Below are positions 1 to 7,480 of a stretch of DNA of 64,000 bases, one piece after another. Below the pieces are notes generated by a model. That model searched no databases, was not told where the DNA came from, and saw nothing but the letters and a program-made list of their open reading frames with translations. Made by a program: the position numbers and the translations under genes. Origin of the DNA: Terriglobia bacterium (GTDB taxonomy: Bacteria > Acidobacteriota > Terriglobia > Terriglobales > Acidobacteriaceae). The stretch's first letter is position 1; every line of letters begins with the position of its first letter. The stretch spans positions 272,117-336,116 of the forward strand of contig JAIQGK010000004.1 of the NCBI GenBank assembly GCA_020072645.1, in the 5' to 3' direction.

Positions 1-308
1 CAGTACCAGATGCCGGCCAGCACCGTTACTACTGAACTCCAGCGGAACCACCACAGCGCCCGAGGCATCAGCAGGGGCACAACTTTTATGCGTGTGGGAG
101 CGTCCAGTGCGGGAAGAAACTTGGCGTTGATGAGAACAAAGAAATACAGCAGCCCAACCCATGTAATGCCTGCGGCAAAATGGATCCAACGCAGCAGGAG
201 CTGGATGTGCGGCGTAGAGCCTTCAGGAAAAACGATCTGCGGAGAATGAAACATCATCAGCGCCAACGCTTGCATATGGCCTCCCATGTGTTGTGAACTG
301 GTCATCAT
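1..308 (-). CDS. PuuD-like (urate oxidase N-terminal family) membrane protein, 5' part only
   Basis: The reverse strand is open from an ATG at 308 to the window edge, so only the first ~102 residues are present. A hydrophilic Met/His-rich start (MMTSSQHMGGHMQ) is followed by a membrane segment with RWIHFAAGITWVGLLYFF, then LLMPRALWWFRWSS and a second segment. A hydrophobic helix carrying His followed by GITWxG, then PRALWWFRW, is typical of the urate hydroxylase PuuD / Urate_ox_N membrane family, whose members are often joined to a cytochrome c domain that would lie outside this window. AAGGA sits about 10 nt upstream of the ATG. It is divergent from arsR, with an 86-bp shared spacer. The family call is fairly good; the substrate is unknown, and many relatives have no proven link to urate. 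Confidence 0.6.
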   Translation of the reverse strand, partial: MMTSSQHMGGHMQALALMMFHSPQIVFPEGSTPHIQLLLRWIHFAAGITWVGLLYFFVLINAKFLPALDAPTRIKVVPLLMPRALWWFRWSSVVTVLAGIWY

Positions 309-359
309 GGTAGCTGATCCTTCATTTATTGCTCCGATATTTCTGGCAAGAGCGCCACG

Positions 360-395
360 TTGACAACTGAAGTTATTTCGATAATAATAGAAATA
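360..395 (+). promoter_or_regulatory. arsR promoter with overlapping ArsR-type operator; transcript probably leaderless
   Basis: A perfect -35 box TTGACA (360-365) is followed after 17 bp by AATAAT (383-388), five of six matches to the -10 consensus. A start about 7 bp later falls on the A of the arsR ATG at 395, predicting a leaderless mRNA; no Shine-Dalgarno is visible. An inverted repeat TATTTC (374-379) / GAAATA (390-395), extended inward by AT/AT, overlaps the -10 and the start codon, as expected for an autorepressing ArsR/SmtB operator. Confidence 0.65.
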
Positions 396-748
396 TGGAA
401 ATTAAATTGGCATCGGCCAGTGACCAGAAGGTATCGCGCTATGCAGAGATGTTTTCCGCTATGGGCGCGGAGCCGAGGCTGCGTATCCTTCGGTTGCTGC
501 TGGCGGCTCATCCCGGAGGGATGGTGGTAAATGAGATTGGCGAGGAATTGGAAATCGCAAACTCAACGCTTTCTCACCATCTGGATAAGTTAAAGAATGA
601 AGACCTGGTGGAAGTGCGGCGGGAAGGGACTTTCCTGCGTTATTCGGCAAACACCAAAGCGCTGGCTGAACTGCTGGGCTTTTTGTATGCCGAGTGCTGC
701 ACCCGCAACAAAGCAGTAGAGCCGCAGCGTATTACATGCTGCAAATAA
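395..748 (+). CDS. arsR: ArsR/SmtB-family metalloregulatory repressor (arsenite-responsive type)
   Basis: This 117-residue winged-helix repressor matches the usual ArsR size. The core EPRLRILRLLL, the recognition helix ANSTLSHHLDKLKN and the wing VRREGTFLRYS are typical. There is no E. coli-type CVC site in the DNA-binding helix; instead paired cysteines lie at residues 101-102 and 115-116 at the C-terminus, similar in placement to the Acidithiobacillus-type arsenite site. It should repress its own operon and release DNA on binding As(III). arsM lies 30 bp downstream on the same strand, which supports arsenic as the inducer. The start has a promoter directly in front and no ribosome binding site, so translation is probably leaderless. 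Confidence 0.9.
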   Translation: MEIKLASASDQKVSRYAEMFSAMGAEPRLRILRLLLAAHPGGMVVNEIGEELEIANSTLSHHLDKLKNEDLVEVRREGTFLRYSANTKALAELLGFLYAECCTRNKAVEPQRITCCK

Positions 749-778
749 TCCGTATTCATAGATTTGAGGAGAAGCAAA

Positions 779-1651
779 ATGAGCGCACAAGATATCAAGG
801 AAGTCGTAAAAGAGCGCTACGGCGCGGCTGCCCGGCGCGTGACCACAGGTGAAGGAAGCTCCTGCTGCGGCGCGTCCGCACAGTGCGGCACAGACATCGA
901 TCCCATCACGCGCGATCTGTATGACGCTTCGCAAACCGGAATTTTGCCCGAAGAGGCGGTAAAAGCTTCTCTGGGATGTGGCAATCCAACGGCGCTGGCT
1001 GAACTCAAGCCGGGCGAGACGGTGCTGGACCTAGGGTCGGGCGGCGGGATTGACGTTTTGCTTTCCGCACGCCGAGTTGGGCCAACCGGCAAAGCTTACG
1101 GCCTGGACATGACTGATGACATGCTGGCGCTGGCGCGTGAGAACCAAAAGAAATCAGGCGTTACGAACGTTGAATTCCTGCGCGGCGAAATTGAAAACAT
1201 TCCGCTGCCGGCAGATTCCGTGGATGTAATCATCTCCAACTGCGTCATCAATCTTTCTGCCGACAAGGATCGCGTGCTCAGCGAGGCCTTCCGTGTGCTT
1301 AAACCGGGTGGCCGCCTGGCGGTTTCCGACGTTGTGGTGCACGGCGACGTACCGGAGGAGATCCAGCAGAGCTTGCTGCTGTGGGTCGGCTGCATTGCCG
1401 GGGCGCTGCGTGATGAAGACTACGTGAGCAAATTGAAAGCTGTGGGCTTTGAGTGCGTCAGCATCGAACCCACGCGCGTTTACCAGATTGAAGATGCAAG
1501 AGCTTTTCTGACCGGGCAGGGAATGGACGTTGACGCAATCGCGCCGCTGGTAGAAGGCAAGTTTATGAGCGCCTTCATCCGTGCCAGCAAACCGCCGTTC
1601 GGGACGGTACTGAAACAAAGCCTGGGACTGAATGTCTTGAAGTGCTGCTAA
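779..1651 (+). CDS. arsM: Arsenite S-adenosylmethionine methyltransferase
   Basis: This cytosolic enzyme methylates As(III) to methylated arsenicals using SAM. The 290-residue protein has the SAM motif DLGSGGGID (84-92) and the three cysteines expected for As(III) binding: C67 (LGCGNP), C155 (SNCVINL) and C205 (VGCIAGAL). Further cysteines occur near the N-terminus (CC at 29-30, C36) and at the very end (CC 289-290). The ATG at 779 is chosen because GAGGAG lies 766-771; an in-frame TTG at 764 would put the ribosome site inside the gene. It is co-transcribed with arsR and followed by a strong hairpin terminator. No arsenite pump gene is visible nearby, so methylation may be the local detoxification route. 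Confidence 0.93.
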   Translation: MSAQDIKEVVKERYGAAARRVTTGEGSSCCGASAQCGTDIDPITRDLYDASQTGILPEEAVKASLGCGNPTALAELKPGETVLDLGSGGGIDVLLSARRVGPTGKAYGLDMTDDMLALARENQKKSGVTNVEFLRGEIENIPLPADSVDVIISNCVINLSADKDRVLSEAFRVLKPGGRLAVSDVVVHGDVPEEIQQSLLLWVGCIAGALRDEDYVSKLKAVGFECVSIEPTRVYQIEDARAFLTGQGMDVDAIAPLVEGKFMSAFIRASKPPFGTVLKQSLGLNVLKCC

Positions 1652-1690
1652 GCCGGGAAGCGAACGCCGCTGAACGATCCTTAAAATTCA

Positions 1691-1756
1691 AGCCCTGTGA
1701 CAAAACGGCTGGGCGCATGGCGCAACAGCCTGTGCCAACTTGTCACAGGGCTTTTG
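1691..1756 (+). terminator. Terminator-like hairpin after arsM
   Basis: A 13-bp perfect inverted repeat, AGCCCTGTGACAA (1691-1703) with TTGTCACAGGGCT (1740-1752), is followed by TTTT. The 36-nt loop contains its own GGCTG/CAGCC stem, so the transcript would fold as a branched hairpin. It probably ends the arsR-arsM transcript. Confidence 0.7.
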
Positions 1757-1941
1757 TTTACCAATGACGGTCCCTTTATTTTCATCAACTTACGCGCATC
1801 CTCGTTTGGTCTCGGTCTTGCAATAAGAATAGGCAGACGGTAGCTGACTAAGAGCGACGCGCACTGTGCTTGGGTCGGTAGGTGAAGAGTGGCGCTGACG
1901 CTGGTAGCAAATGAGCTTTGCGGAGGAGAAGTATGGTGGGT

Positions 1942-2029
1942 GAGATAAAAGGACATCGGCTGTGGCGTTTTCCGGGGAAGGTGCCTCCAAGCCTTTTCTT
2001 ACGTCCGGATGTCCTTTTATCTCTTTTTT
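1942..2029 (+). terminator. Long-stem hairpin with T-tract, possible small RNA 3' end
   Basis: A 16-bp perfect inverted repeat lies at 1942-1957 and 2008-2023, immediately followed by six T. The 50-nt interior is rich in G and C and includes CCGGGGAAGGTGCC. The stem is longer than a normal terminator, and the nearest plus-strand gene already has one at 1691-1756. It could terminate a separate short transcript from the 1757-1941 spacer or be a remnant repeat. The rest of the 445-bp spacer (1652-2096) shows no convincing gene; two minus-strand frames there look non-coding. Confidence 0.45.
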
Positions 2030-2096
2030 CCGAGTTACTTTACGGCCCGCTTCCAAAAGCAATCACGTGGGCATGCCGCCTGTAATATTTTTCAAC

Positions 2097-3476
2097 TTAA
2101 AAATCTTTAGCCTGATTTGACCAGGTCTTCCTGAGCGGATGCGCCTCGGTGTTGAACACCACTTTATTCAGGTCCATGGTTTCGCGCGGCGCGAACAGCA
2201 AATAAAGGTACTTGAGCGTCTCTGCCAGAAAATAACTTTCCATGCTGTCTCGTTTGGCCTTGGTTTCCACGCTGCTCAGCGCGGCATATCCGGCGTCCGT
2301 CTTACAGAAGCGGACCAGACTCAGCAGAAAAGTGGATCCCATCTCCTGGTAGCGATCATCTTTGGTATAAAAAGCCAGATAATAGGCGGACTCGATAATC
2401 TCCGGACGCAGCTGATATCCCGGAGCTACGACCTTCATGGTGCTGTAGTCCAGCGTCTCTGGCTCAATCCCAAAAGTCGTCCACATCTTGTAGGACGATT
2501 CCTGCAATTTGCGCGCGCGATCCAGATCGCCAGAACGCGCCAGCGCTGCGGGAAAGAACGCATCGAGTGCGCCATACTGCGTGGAAATGCGCTTGCCGGT
2601 GTTCATGTCCGCCTGTCCGTACCAGAGGCCGTTGCGAGTGTTATCAGCCAGATACTTGTTTACGGCCTTCACGCTGTTCTCCCACATCTTTTTGCAATCC
2701 TTATCACCAAACAACAGCCATGACTTGAGCAGGTACTCGTAATAGGAATCAATGCCTCCGCTGATGTGGCTGGTGGCGTCTATCCACTGACCGGTTTCAA
2801 CGTTGATGGTAGAACCCACCAAGCCGATCTTGGATCGCCTGCTGTACAACGCGACCACGGCACTTTTCGCCTTGTCGTAATAAATCGGCTTGCCGGTAAG
2901 TTTGCTGAGCGTGCCGAACTCCAGCAGCAGCGTGCCGATTTCCGCGGGATTGCTCTCTATGCCGCGCGTTTTGCCCGTCTTAAGATTTATGAACATGTAA
3001 GGCATGCCGGTGGGAGAATTAAAGACCGGCAGAAGCCGATTCCCCAGATTGTCGGCCAGGTCCAGCAGCCGATGATCGCCTGTCATCTGGTAGCTGCTTA
3101 GCAATCCGCCCAGAAGGCGGATGGTGATTTCAAAATTCTTGACTTCAATGTCCTGATCAAAGGAGAGGTTTGTCGCGATAAATTCCCGCGTCTTGTCCGC
3201 TTCATCGGTCAATCCCATGATCAACATCGTGTCCAGGGCATCGACGGGCGTCATGAGCAAAGATTTGCTGTGCCAGTCATGATGGCCTTTGCTGAGCGGC
3301 GTGAGCTCATCGTGTCCCCAGGCATATTGCTTGTAGGCATTCCATGCGTAGAGAAACTCAGACCGAACTTGCAGCGCCATGGGGCCGGGCGCGGGGACGA
3401 CAGATTTTTGCGCGACGGCGACGGCTGGCGGAATAAGAGTGCCAAGCAGGGTGAAGGTGCATAACCATCTGCGCAT
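2097..3476 (-). CDS. Secreted GH47 family alpha-mannosidase
   Basis: Glycoside hydrolase family 47 contains class I alpha-1,2-mannosidases that trim mannose from glycans. The ATG at 3476 is preferred over an upstream frame start because it begins with MRRWLCTFTLLGTLIPPAV, a clear Sec signal peptide, with GGGAGA about 10 nt upstream. In the 459-residue product the GH47 landmarks are FEITIRLLGG (acid residue E116), GGIDSYYEYLLK (D243), LRPEIIESAYYL (E359) and the calcium-binding FNTEAHP near 441-447. The protein should work in the periplasm or outside the cell. GH47 is mainly eukaryotic, with a limited set of bacterial members. It stands alone between the arsM terminator region and a broken DUF1203 gene. 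Confidence 0.88.
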   Translation of the reverse strand: MRRWLCTFTLLGTLIPPAVAVAQKSVVPAPGPMALQVRSEFLYAWNAYKQYAWGHDELTPLSKGHHDWHSKSLLMTPVDALDTMLIMGLTDEADKTREFIATNLSFDQDIEVKNFEITIRLLGGLLSSYQMTGDHRLLDLADNLGNRLLPVFNSPTGMPYMFINLKTGKTRGIESNPAEIGTLLLEFGTLSKLTGKPIYYDKAKSAVVALYSRRSKIGLVGSTINVETGQWIDATSHISGGIDSYYEYLLKSWLLFGDKDCKKMWENSVKAVNKYLADNTRNGLWYGQADMNTGKRISTQYGALDAFFPAALARSGDLDRARKLQESSYKMWTTFGIEPETLDYSTMKVVAPGYQLRPEIIESAYYLAFYTKDDRYQEMGSTFLLSLVRFCKTDAGYAALSSVETKAKRDSMESYFLAETLKYLYLLFAPRETMDLNKVVFNTEAHPLRKTWSNQAKDF

Positions 3477-3577
3477 GACGCGAAAGTCTCCCTGCCAAAT
3501 TCGATTGAAATCGCATCCATGATAGCGCAGAGGTGAGCCTGCGGGGTTATGCATTCTTAAACCCAGCGGAGAGGCGT

Positions 3578-4080
3578 TTAGCTGTGATGGTCTGGTGCGT
3601 CAGCATCCCGCTCGATCCGCGCGATGAAGCAGCCCGCCTCAGTGTTGCGAATGTGAATGTAACGAACGCCACTGGTTTGCAGGAGCCGCTCTACCGAGCT
3701 TTCAATCTCATCTGCCGACGGACGTTCACGGACGATGATCCAGCGGTTTTCGCCGTAGGCTTCCAGAGTCAGAGGGAGACATCGCAGTTCTTCGGGAAAG
3801 GCCCGCTGATCGTCATAGCCAGGGCACGATTTTGCATGAATTTTGCATGAATAAAGACAGGACCCGGTGACGGGTAGCTGTCCAGACTCTCAAACGGGTT
3901 GTAAGTGAACAGAATGCGGTCTTCTTCGCCAGTCCGAAACTGTTTTAGACACAGGCGGCAAGGGCCGTAGCCAGTGGCAAGCTCTTTATGGGCAGGGTGT
4001 CCGTATTGTGGAGACTTCAGTGTGCTGCGGACCTGCTCTGCAATTTTAGAGTCGATAGGTACAACGCGAAATCCAGCCAA
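3578..4080 (-). pseudogene. DUF1203 protein gene disrupted by an 11-bp tandem duplication
   Basis: The ATG at 4080 has AGGAGG upstream. The first frame encodes GYGPCRLCLKQF, DRILFTYNPFE and YPSPGPVFIHA, all DUF1203 hallmarks, then drifts into a non-homologous tail. The rest of the domain, with LPLTLEAYGENRW and YIHIRNTEAGCFIARIER, continues in another frame to a stop at 3578. The break coincides with an exact duplication of TTTTGCATGAA at 3830-3840 and 3841-3851. Removing one copy restores a continuous reading frame through FIHAKSCPGYDD. An 11-bp gain is not a multiple of three, so the full-length protein cannot be made. The function of DUF1203 is unknown. A sequencing or assembly error is less likely for an exact 11-bp duplication, but possible. 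Confidence 0.85.
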
Positions 4081-4170
4081 GGTTTCCTCCTAGAGTCGGC
4101 GCTGATGTCGCCGTGATTAAGAGGTTAGAGCCAAGGCTGGATCTCGCACACTCCGCAGCTTGCGTTCAAA

Positions 4171-5235
4171 TTATTTATTGATGTCCTGCTTGGCCTCCAG
4201 GCGCTTTACCAGACCCTCAAGCGTCGGCTTTGCCGGACCAGGAGCAGCGGCCAGGGCAAGTTTCATTTCTTTGGTTGCGCCGTCATAATCGCCCTTGGCC
4301 GCTGCCAGCCGTGCTGCTTCTGTTCGAACCAACCAGTGATTGGGGTCTTTCTTGATGTTGTTGCGGAAGATCACAAATGCCTCATCCTGTTTGCCAGCCA
4401 GTTGCAACTGGCGGCCGTAGCCATGCAGTTGCGTGATGCTCGCGATCCCCAGGGCCTTGTTGCGCGCGACGGTTGCTTCTTCCTTGCGGTTCAGCGCATC
4501 AAGAATCTGCGACTTGTTCATCAGATTGTCAAAGCGCTCTTCCACCCCGATTGATCGATCTTCATACTTGAGCGCTTCTTCCAGATTGTATTTGTTGGTC
4601 AGCAAGTAAGTGGCGGCGTCGTTCCAGCCGTCCCAGGTGTACTGGGCCAGCCCGCGGAGTTGCGAATGCAGGTTCTGCGCCACAATCTCATTGGTGTTGA
4701 CCTCTATCTTGAACGGCACAGCAAGTTTTTCCCAGCGCATGGTCACCACTGCGGAATCAGGAGTGACCTCGTCAAAGTCATAACCAAGGGCTTCACGCAT
4801 TTCGGCAGCCTGCGGCTTCACTGTCACGCGAAGGGCATCCTCAGACTGGTTATAGGTAAAGCTGCCCCATGAGGTCGCGGCCTTGGAAAAGATGATGGTC
4901 CATTCGTTCTCCGTGGGAAGCATGTGCAGGCCATAAATGCCCTTGGCCAGCGGCTTGCCCTCCACGGTTACTGGATCGGTGAATTCGATCGTTGTGTTTT
5001 CATTGGCGCCGGCACGCCACACCTGACCGTACGGCACAAGTCCGCCCCATACTTTTCTGCCTTTCACCAGCGGGCGATGGTAATTGATGGTGATGTCCGT
5101 GATACCTACTCGCTGGATGACCTTTGCATGCTGGCTGTCACGCGGCAAATCGAGTACAGCGGATTGCGCGTGGCCCAAAGTTGCGGCGAAAACAATGGCG
5201 ATGAATACTGGGGTAAGCGCGAAGTTCCTGCGCAT
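4171..5235 (-). CDS. DUF2911 protein with C-terminal TPR-like region, exported
   Basis: The 354-residue protein starts with a signal peptide ending near HAQSAV. Residues ~30-175 form a DUF2911 domain: INYHRPLVKGRKVWGGLVPY, WRAGANENTTIEF and a beta-rich segment ending VVTMRWEKL are typical. From ~200 to the end are helical repeats resembling TPRs (YNLEEALKYEDRS, LAGKQDEAFVIFRNNIKKDP, KGDYDGATKEMKLALA). DUF2911 proteins are common in Acidobacteriota and Bacteroidota and have no established activity; export is predicted. It is a single gene, 90 bp upstream of the broken DUF1203 gene in the same direction. The family call is confident; the role is unknown. Confidence 0.85.
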   Translation of the reverse strand: MRRNFALTPVFIAIVFAATLGHAQSAVLDLPRDSQHAKVIQRVGITDITINYHRPLVKGRKVWGGLVPYGQVWRAGANENTTIEFTDPVTVEGKPLAKGIYGLHMLPTENEWTIIFSKAATSWGSFTYNQSEDALRVTVKPQAAEMREALGYDFDEVTPDSAVVTMRWEKLAVPFKIEVNTNEIVAQNLHSQLRGLAQYTWDGWNDAATYLLTNKYNLEEALKYEDRSIGVEERFDNLMNKSQILDALNRKEEATVARNKALGIASITQLHGYGRQLQLAGKQDEAFVIFRNNIKKDPNHWLVRTEAARLAAAKGDYDGATKEMKLALAAAPGPAKPTLEGLVKRLEAKQDINK

Positions 5236-5289
5236 GTTAGTGCCTCCAGGGGGATCAATTTTACTGAACGAGGAATGACCGAAGTTTAG

Positions 5290-5330
5290 ACGCGAAGCCC
5301 GCGCGGTTGTTAGCGCAGGCTTCGTCAGAG
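5290..5330 (-). terminator. Weak hairpin downstream of the OsmC gene
   Basis: CGAAGCC-C-GCGC (5293-5304) pairs with GCGC-A-GGCTTCG (5313-5324) with one mismatch, in the spacer between osmC and the DUF2911 gene. No strong T-run follows, so it may be a weak or factor-dependent terminator or simply a repeat. Confidence 0.3.
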
Positions 5331-5337
5331 CGGATGG

Positions 5338-5763
5338 TTAATTTTCCAGTTGAGCGTCCATGGTGATCTTTGCATTCAGCAGCTTGGAGATGGGGCAGCC
5401 CTCTTTGGCGTTTTTGGCCGCTTCTTCAAACTTGGCTTTATCCGCGCCGGGAATCTTCACTTTTACCTGCAGGTGGGACGAGGTGACCGCGAAGCCGGAG
5501 TCGAGCTTTTCCAGCGTGACGGTGGCTGTGGTGTCTATGGACTGCGCCGTCATTCCGGCGTTGCCGAGCTGCGCTGAAAGGGCCATGCTGAAGCAGCCGG
5601 CGTGGGCCGCGGCAATCAGTTCTTCAGGGTTGGTGCCTGGCTGCGATTCAAAACGGGTGGCAAAAGAATATGGCGTGTTCTTTAAAACTCCGCTGGGGGA
5701 TGTGAGCGTGCCCTTGCCATCTTTCAGGCCGCCGCTCCAGTGTGCGCTTGCATTGCGTTGCAT
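5338..5763 (-). CDS. OsmC-family peroxiredoxin
   Basis: OsmC/Ohr enzymes reduce organic hydroperoxides with two active cysteines. Both are present in this 141-residue protein: HAGCFSMAL near residue 57 and EGCPISKLLN near residue 122. The opening with TSPSGVLKNTPYSF and the PEELIAAAHAGC segment fit the OsmC subgroup better than Ohr. It is cytosolic and a single gene, divergent from the ClpC-like gene across a 180-bp spacer that holds a dispersed repeat around 5838. Confidence 0.9.
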   Translation of the reverse strand: MQRNASAHWSGGLKDGKGTLTSPSGVLKNTPYSFATRFESQPGTNPEELIAAAHAGCFSMALSAQLGNAGMTAQSIDTTATVTLEKLDSGFAVTSSHLQVKVKIPGADKAKFEEAAKNAKEGCPISKLLNAKITMDAQLEN

Positions 5764-5837
5764 GAGTTATTTTGCTCCTCAAATGAGATAGAAGAATTGT
5801 ATACGGATGGCGCCGATTGGTGAGACGAAGCAGGAAA

Positions 5838-5862
5838 CACCCACCACGGAGACACGGAGTAA
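5838..5862. repeat. Dispersed spacer repeat, family 3 (CACCACGGAGACACGGAG type)
   Basis: The short element CACCACGGAGACACGGAG between osmC and the ClpC-like gene matches, directly or inverted, elements near 27641, 28524, 32170 and 32938. It is a single copy of the composite repeats that fill the 27.6-33.1 kb spacers. Confidence 0.5.
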
Positions 5863-5943
5863 AGCGAAGACGAAAAGTCCTGATAGGCAGCGATATATCC
5901 TCCAAATTGTACAATGATCGGCGCTAGTGCAAGAGGACGATCC

Positions 5944-7470
5944 ATGTTCGAAAGATATACAGAAAAGGCGCGGCGTGTAATCTTTTTCGCCCGGTATGAG
6001 GCCAGCCAGTTCGGCAGCCCTTATATAGAGACCGAGCACCTGCTGCTGGGCTTGTTGCGTGAAGATAAGGCCTTGGCGCATCGTTTTCTGCCTGCAAAGA
6101 CTGAGGACATCTACCGAACCATTGAAGCGGCCACGATCAAACGAGAAAAGGTTTCCACGTCAGTGGATTTACCTCTTAGCGAGGAAGGGAAGCGCGTTCT
6201 TGGTCATGCCGCGGAAGAGGCTGAGCGGCTTTCCCACAAACATATCGGGACGGAGCACCTTCTGCTGGGACTGCTGCGCGGAGAAACGTCCTTTGCCGCA
6301 CGGATCCTGAATGAGAATGGTGTTCGACTCCCGGCTGTGCGGGAAGAACTCTCCCGAGTAATGGAAGATGCGCAGCCTATTGCGCCCAAAGCATTCGTAT
6401 TGCTTTCAGAATTCAGCGAGTACATGACGCGAATCGCACGCGAACAACGCTATTCAGCACTTGTCGGAAGAGAGAAGGAGTTCGAGCAGATGGTCCATAT
6501 TCTTGGCCGCTCGAACAAGAATAATGTCGTCCTTGTGGGCGAACCCGGAGTAGGGAAAAAGACGATGGTGGAAGAGTTGGCCCAGCGGGTGGCAGACAAT
6601 AAGGCAACGGCGTTTCTACAGGACAAGCTGTTTGTCTCAATTGATCTGGCGATGGTTGTTACTGCGGCCCAGCATAGCCGGCGCTCCACAGAGTTTCTGA
6701 AAGCGATTACAGCGGAAATGGTCAAGGCCGAGAAGGACACTCAGTTCTTTTTCGACGAACTGCACGCCTTGCTCGCTGCAGGTCCGGAAGGTGGCGCTAA
6801 CGAAATTACTTTGCTGCTCAAGCCTGTGCTGCTGAGCGGAAAAGTCAGATGCATTGCATCCGCCACGGCGGCTGAGCATCACGCGGCGCTCGAGCAAGCT
6901 CCATGGCTGAACGAGCGATTTCTTGCCGTAAAGGTGGAACCGCCGACCGAAGAGACAGCTCGCAAAATCCTGCAAGTCGAGAAAGATCGGTTTGAAAAAT
7001 TTCACTCCGTACAATTTACCGACGAAGCGATTACCGCAGCCGTGGTCCTTTCCAACCGCCTCATTGCAAATCATTCTCTGCCCGACAAGGCCATTGACCT
7101 AATTGACGATGCCGGCGCTTACGTGAAGATGAAGCAGGAGAAAGCCGTACTGCCGGAAGAAGTAAAGGAGGCGAGAAAGCGGCTTAAATTTATTGCCGCC
7201 CGTCATGAGAATGCAGTAGACAACCATGAATTTGAAAAGGCACGTTTTTATGCTAACGAAGAGCGGACGCAGCGTGAGGTCCTGGCGCAGTTGCACCTGA
7301 AACATAATATTCCGGAGAGGCAGATCGTCGTGAAGGAGGACGTTGAGGAAGCCCTGGCGCGGTGGACCGGAATGCCCATAGAAGCTGTGCGGGAGGTCTC
7401 CCGCAGTATGGAAATCGCAAGCCAGAAGCCGAAGACATTGCCTAAGAAGAAGCCAAAGAAAAAAACCTAA
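5944..7470 (+). CDS. ClpC-like AAA+ protein with only the first ATPase domain
   Basis: ClpC unfoldases normally have ~810 residues: an N-domain, D1, a middle domain and D2. This product has 508. Residues 1-145 are two Clp_N repeats (YIETEHLLLGLLR, HIGTEHLLLGLLR). Residues ~170-385 are D1, with GEPGVGKK (199-206) and FFFDELH (268-274). Residues ~400-445 form a UVR-like middle segment, and a Lys-rich tail (KPKTLPKKKPKKKT) ends the protein exactly where D2 would begin. D2 with the ClpP-docking loop is absent, so it cannot feed ClpP in the usual way. The Walker A Thr/Ser after the lysine is replaced by Lys, which may weaken nucleotide binding. The ATG at 5944 has GAGG upstream. It may be a remodelling or regulatory ClpC relative. 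Confidence 0.8.
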   Translation: MFERYTEKARRVIFFARYEASQFGSPYIETEHLLLGLLREDKALAHRFLPAKTEDIYRTIEAATIKREKVSTSVDLPLSEEGKRVLGHAAEEAERLSHKHIGTEHLLLGLLRGETSFAARILNENGVRLPAVREELSRVMEDAQPIAPKAFVLLSEFSEYMTRIAREQRYSALVGREKEFEQMVHILGRSNKNNVVLVGEPGVGKKTMVEELAQRVADNKATAFLQDKLFVSIDLAMVVTAAQHSRRSTEFLKAITAEMVKAEKDTQFFFDELHALLAAGPEGGANEITLLLKPVLLSGKVRCIASATAAEHHAALEQAPWLNERFLAVKVEPPTEETARKILQVEKDRFEKFHSVQFTDEAITAAVVLSNRLIANHSLPDKAIDLIDDAGAYVKMKQEKAVLPEEVKEARKRLKFIAARHENAVDNHEFEKARFYANEERTQREVLAQLHLKHNIPERQIVVKEDVEEALARWTGMPIEAVREVSRSMEIASQKPKTLPKKKPKKKT

Positions 7471-7480
7471 GACAGCCGCC

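Noticed and set aside
1681-2062. Two minus-strand frames after arsM
   Set aside because: They overlap two hairpins, have no ribosome site and no family likeness.
3533-3850. Plus-strand 105-aa frame
   Set aside because: It lies opposite the broken DUF1203 gene, whose codons explain the open frame.
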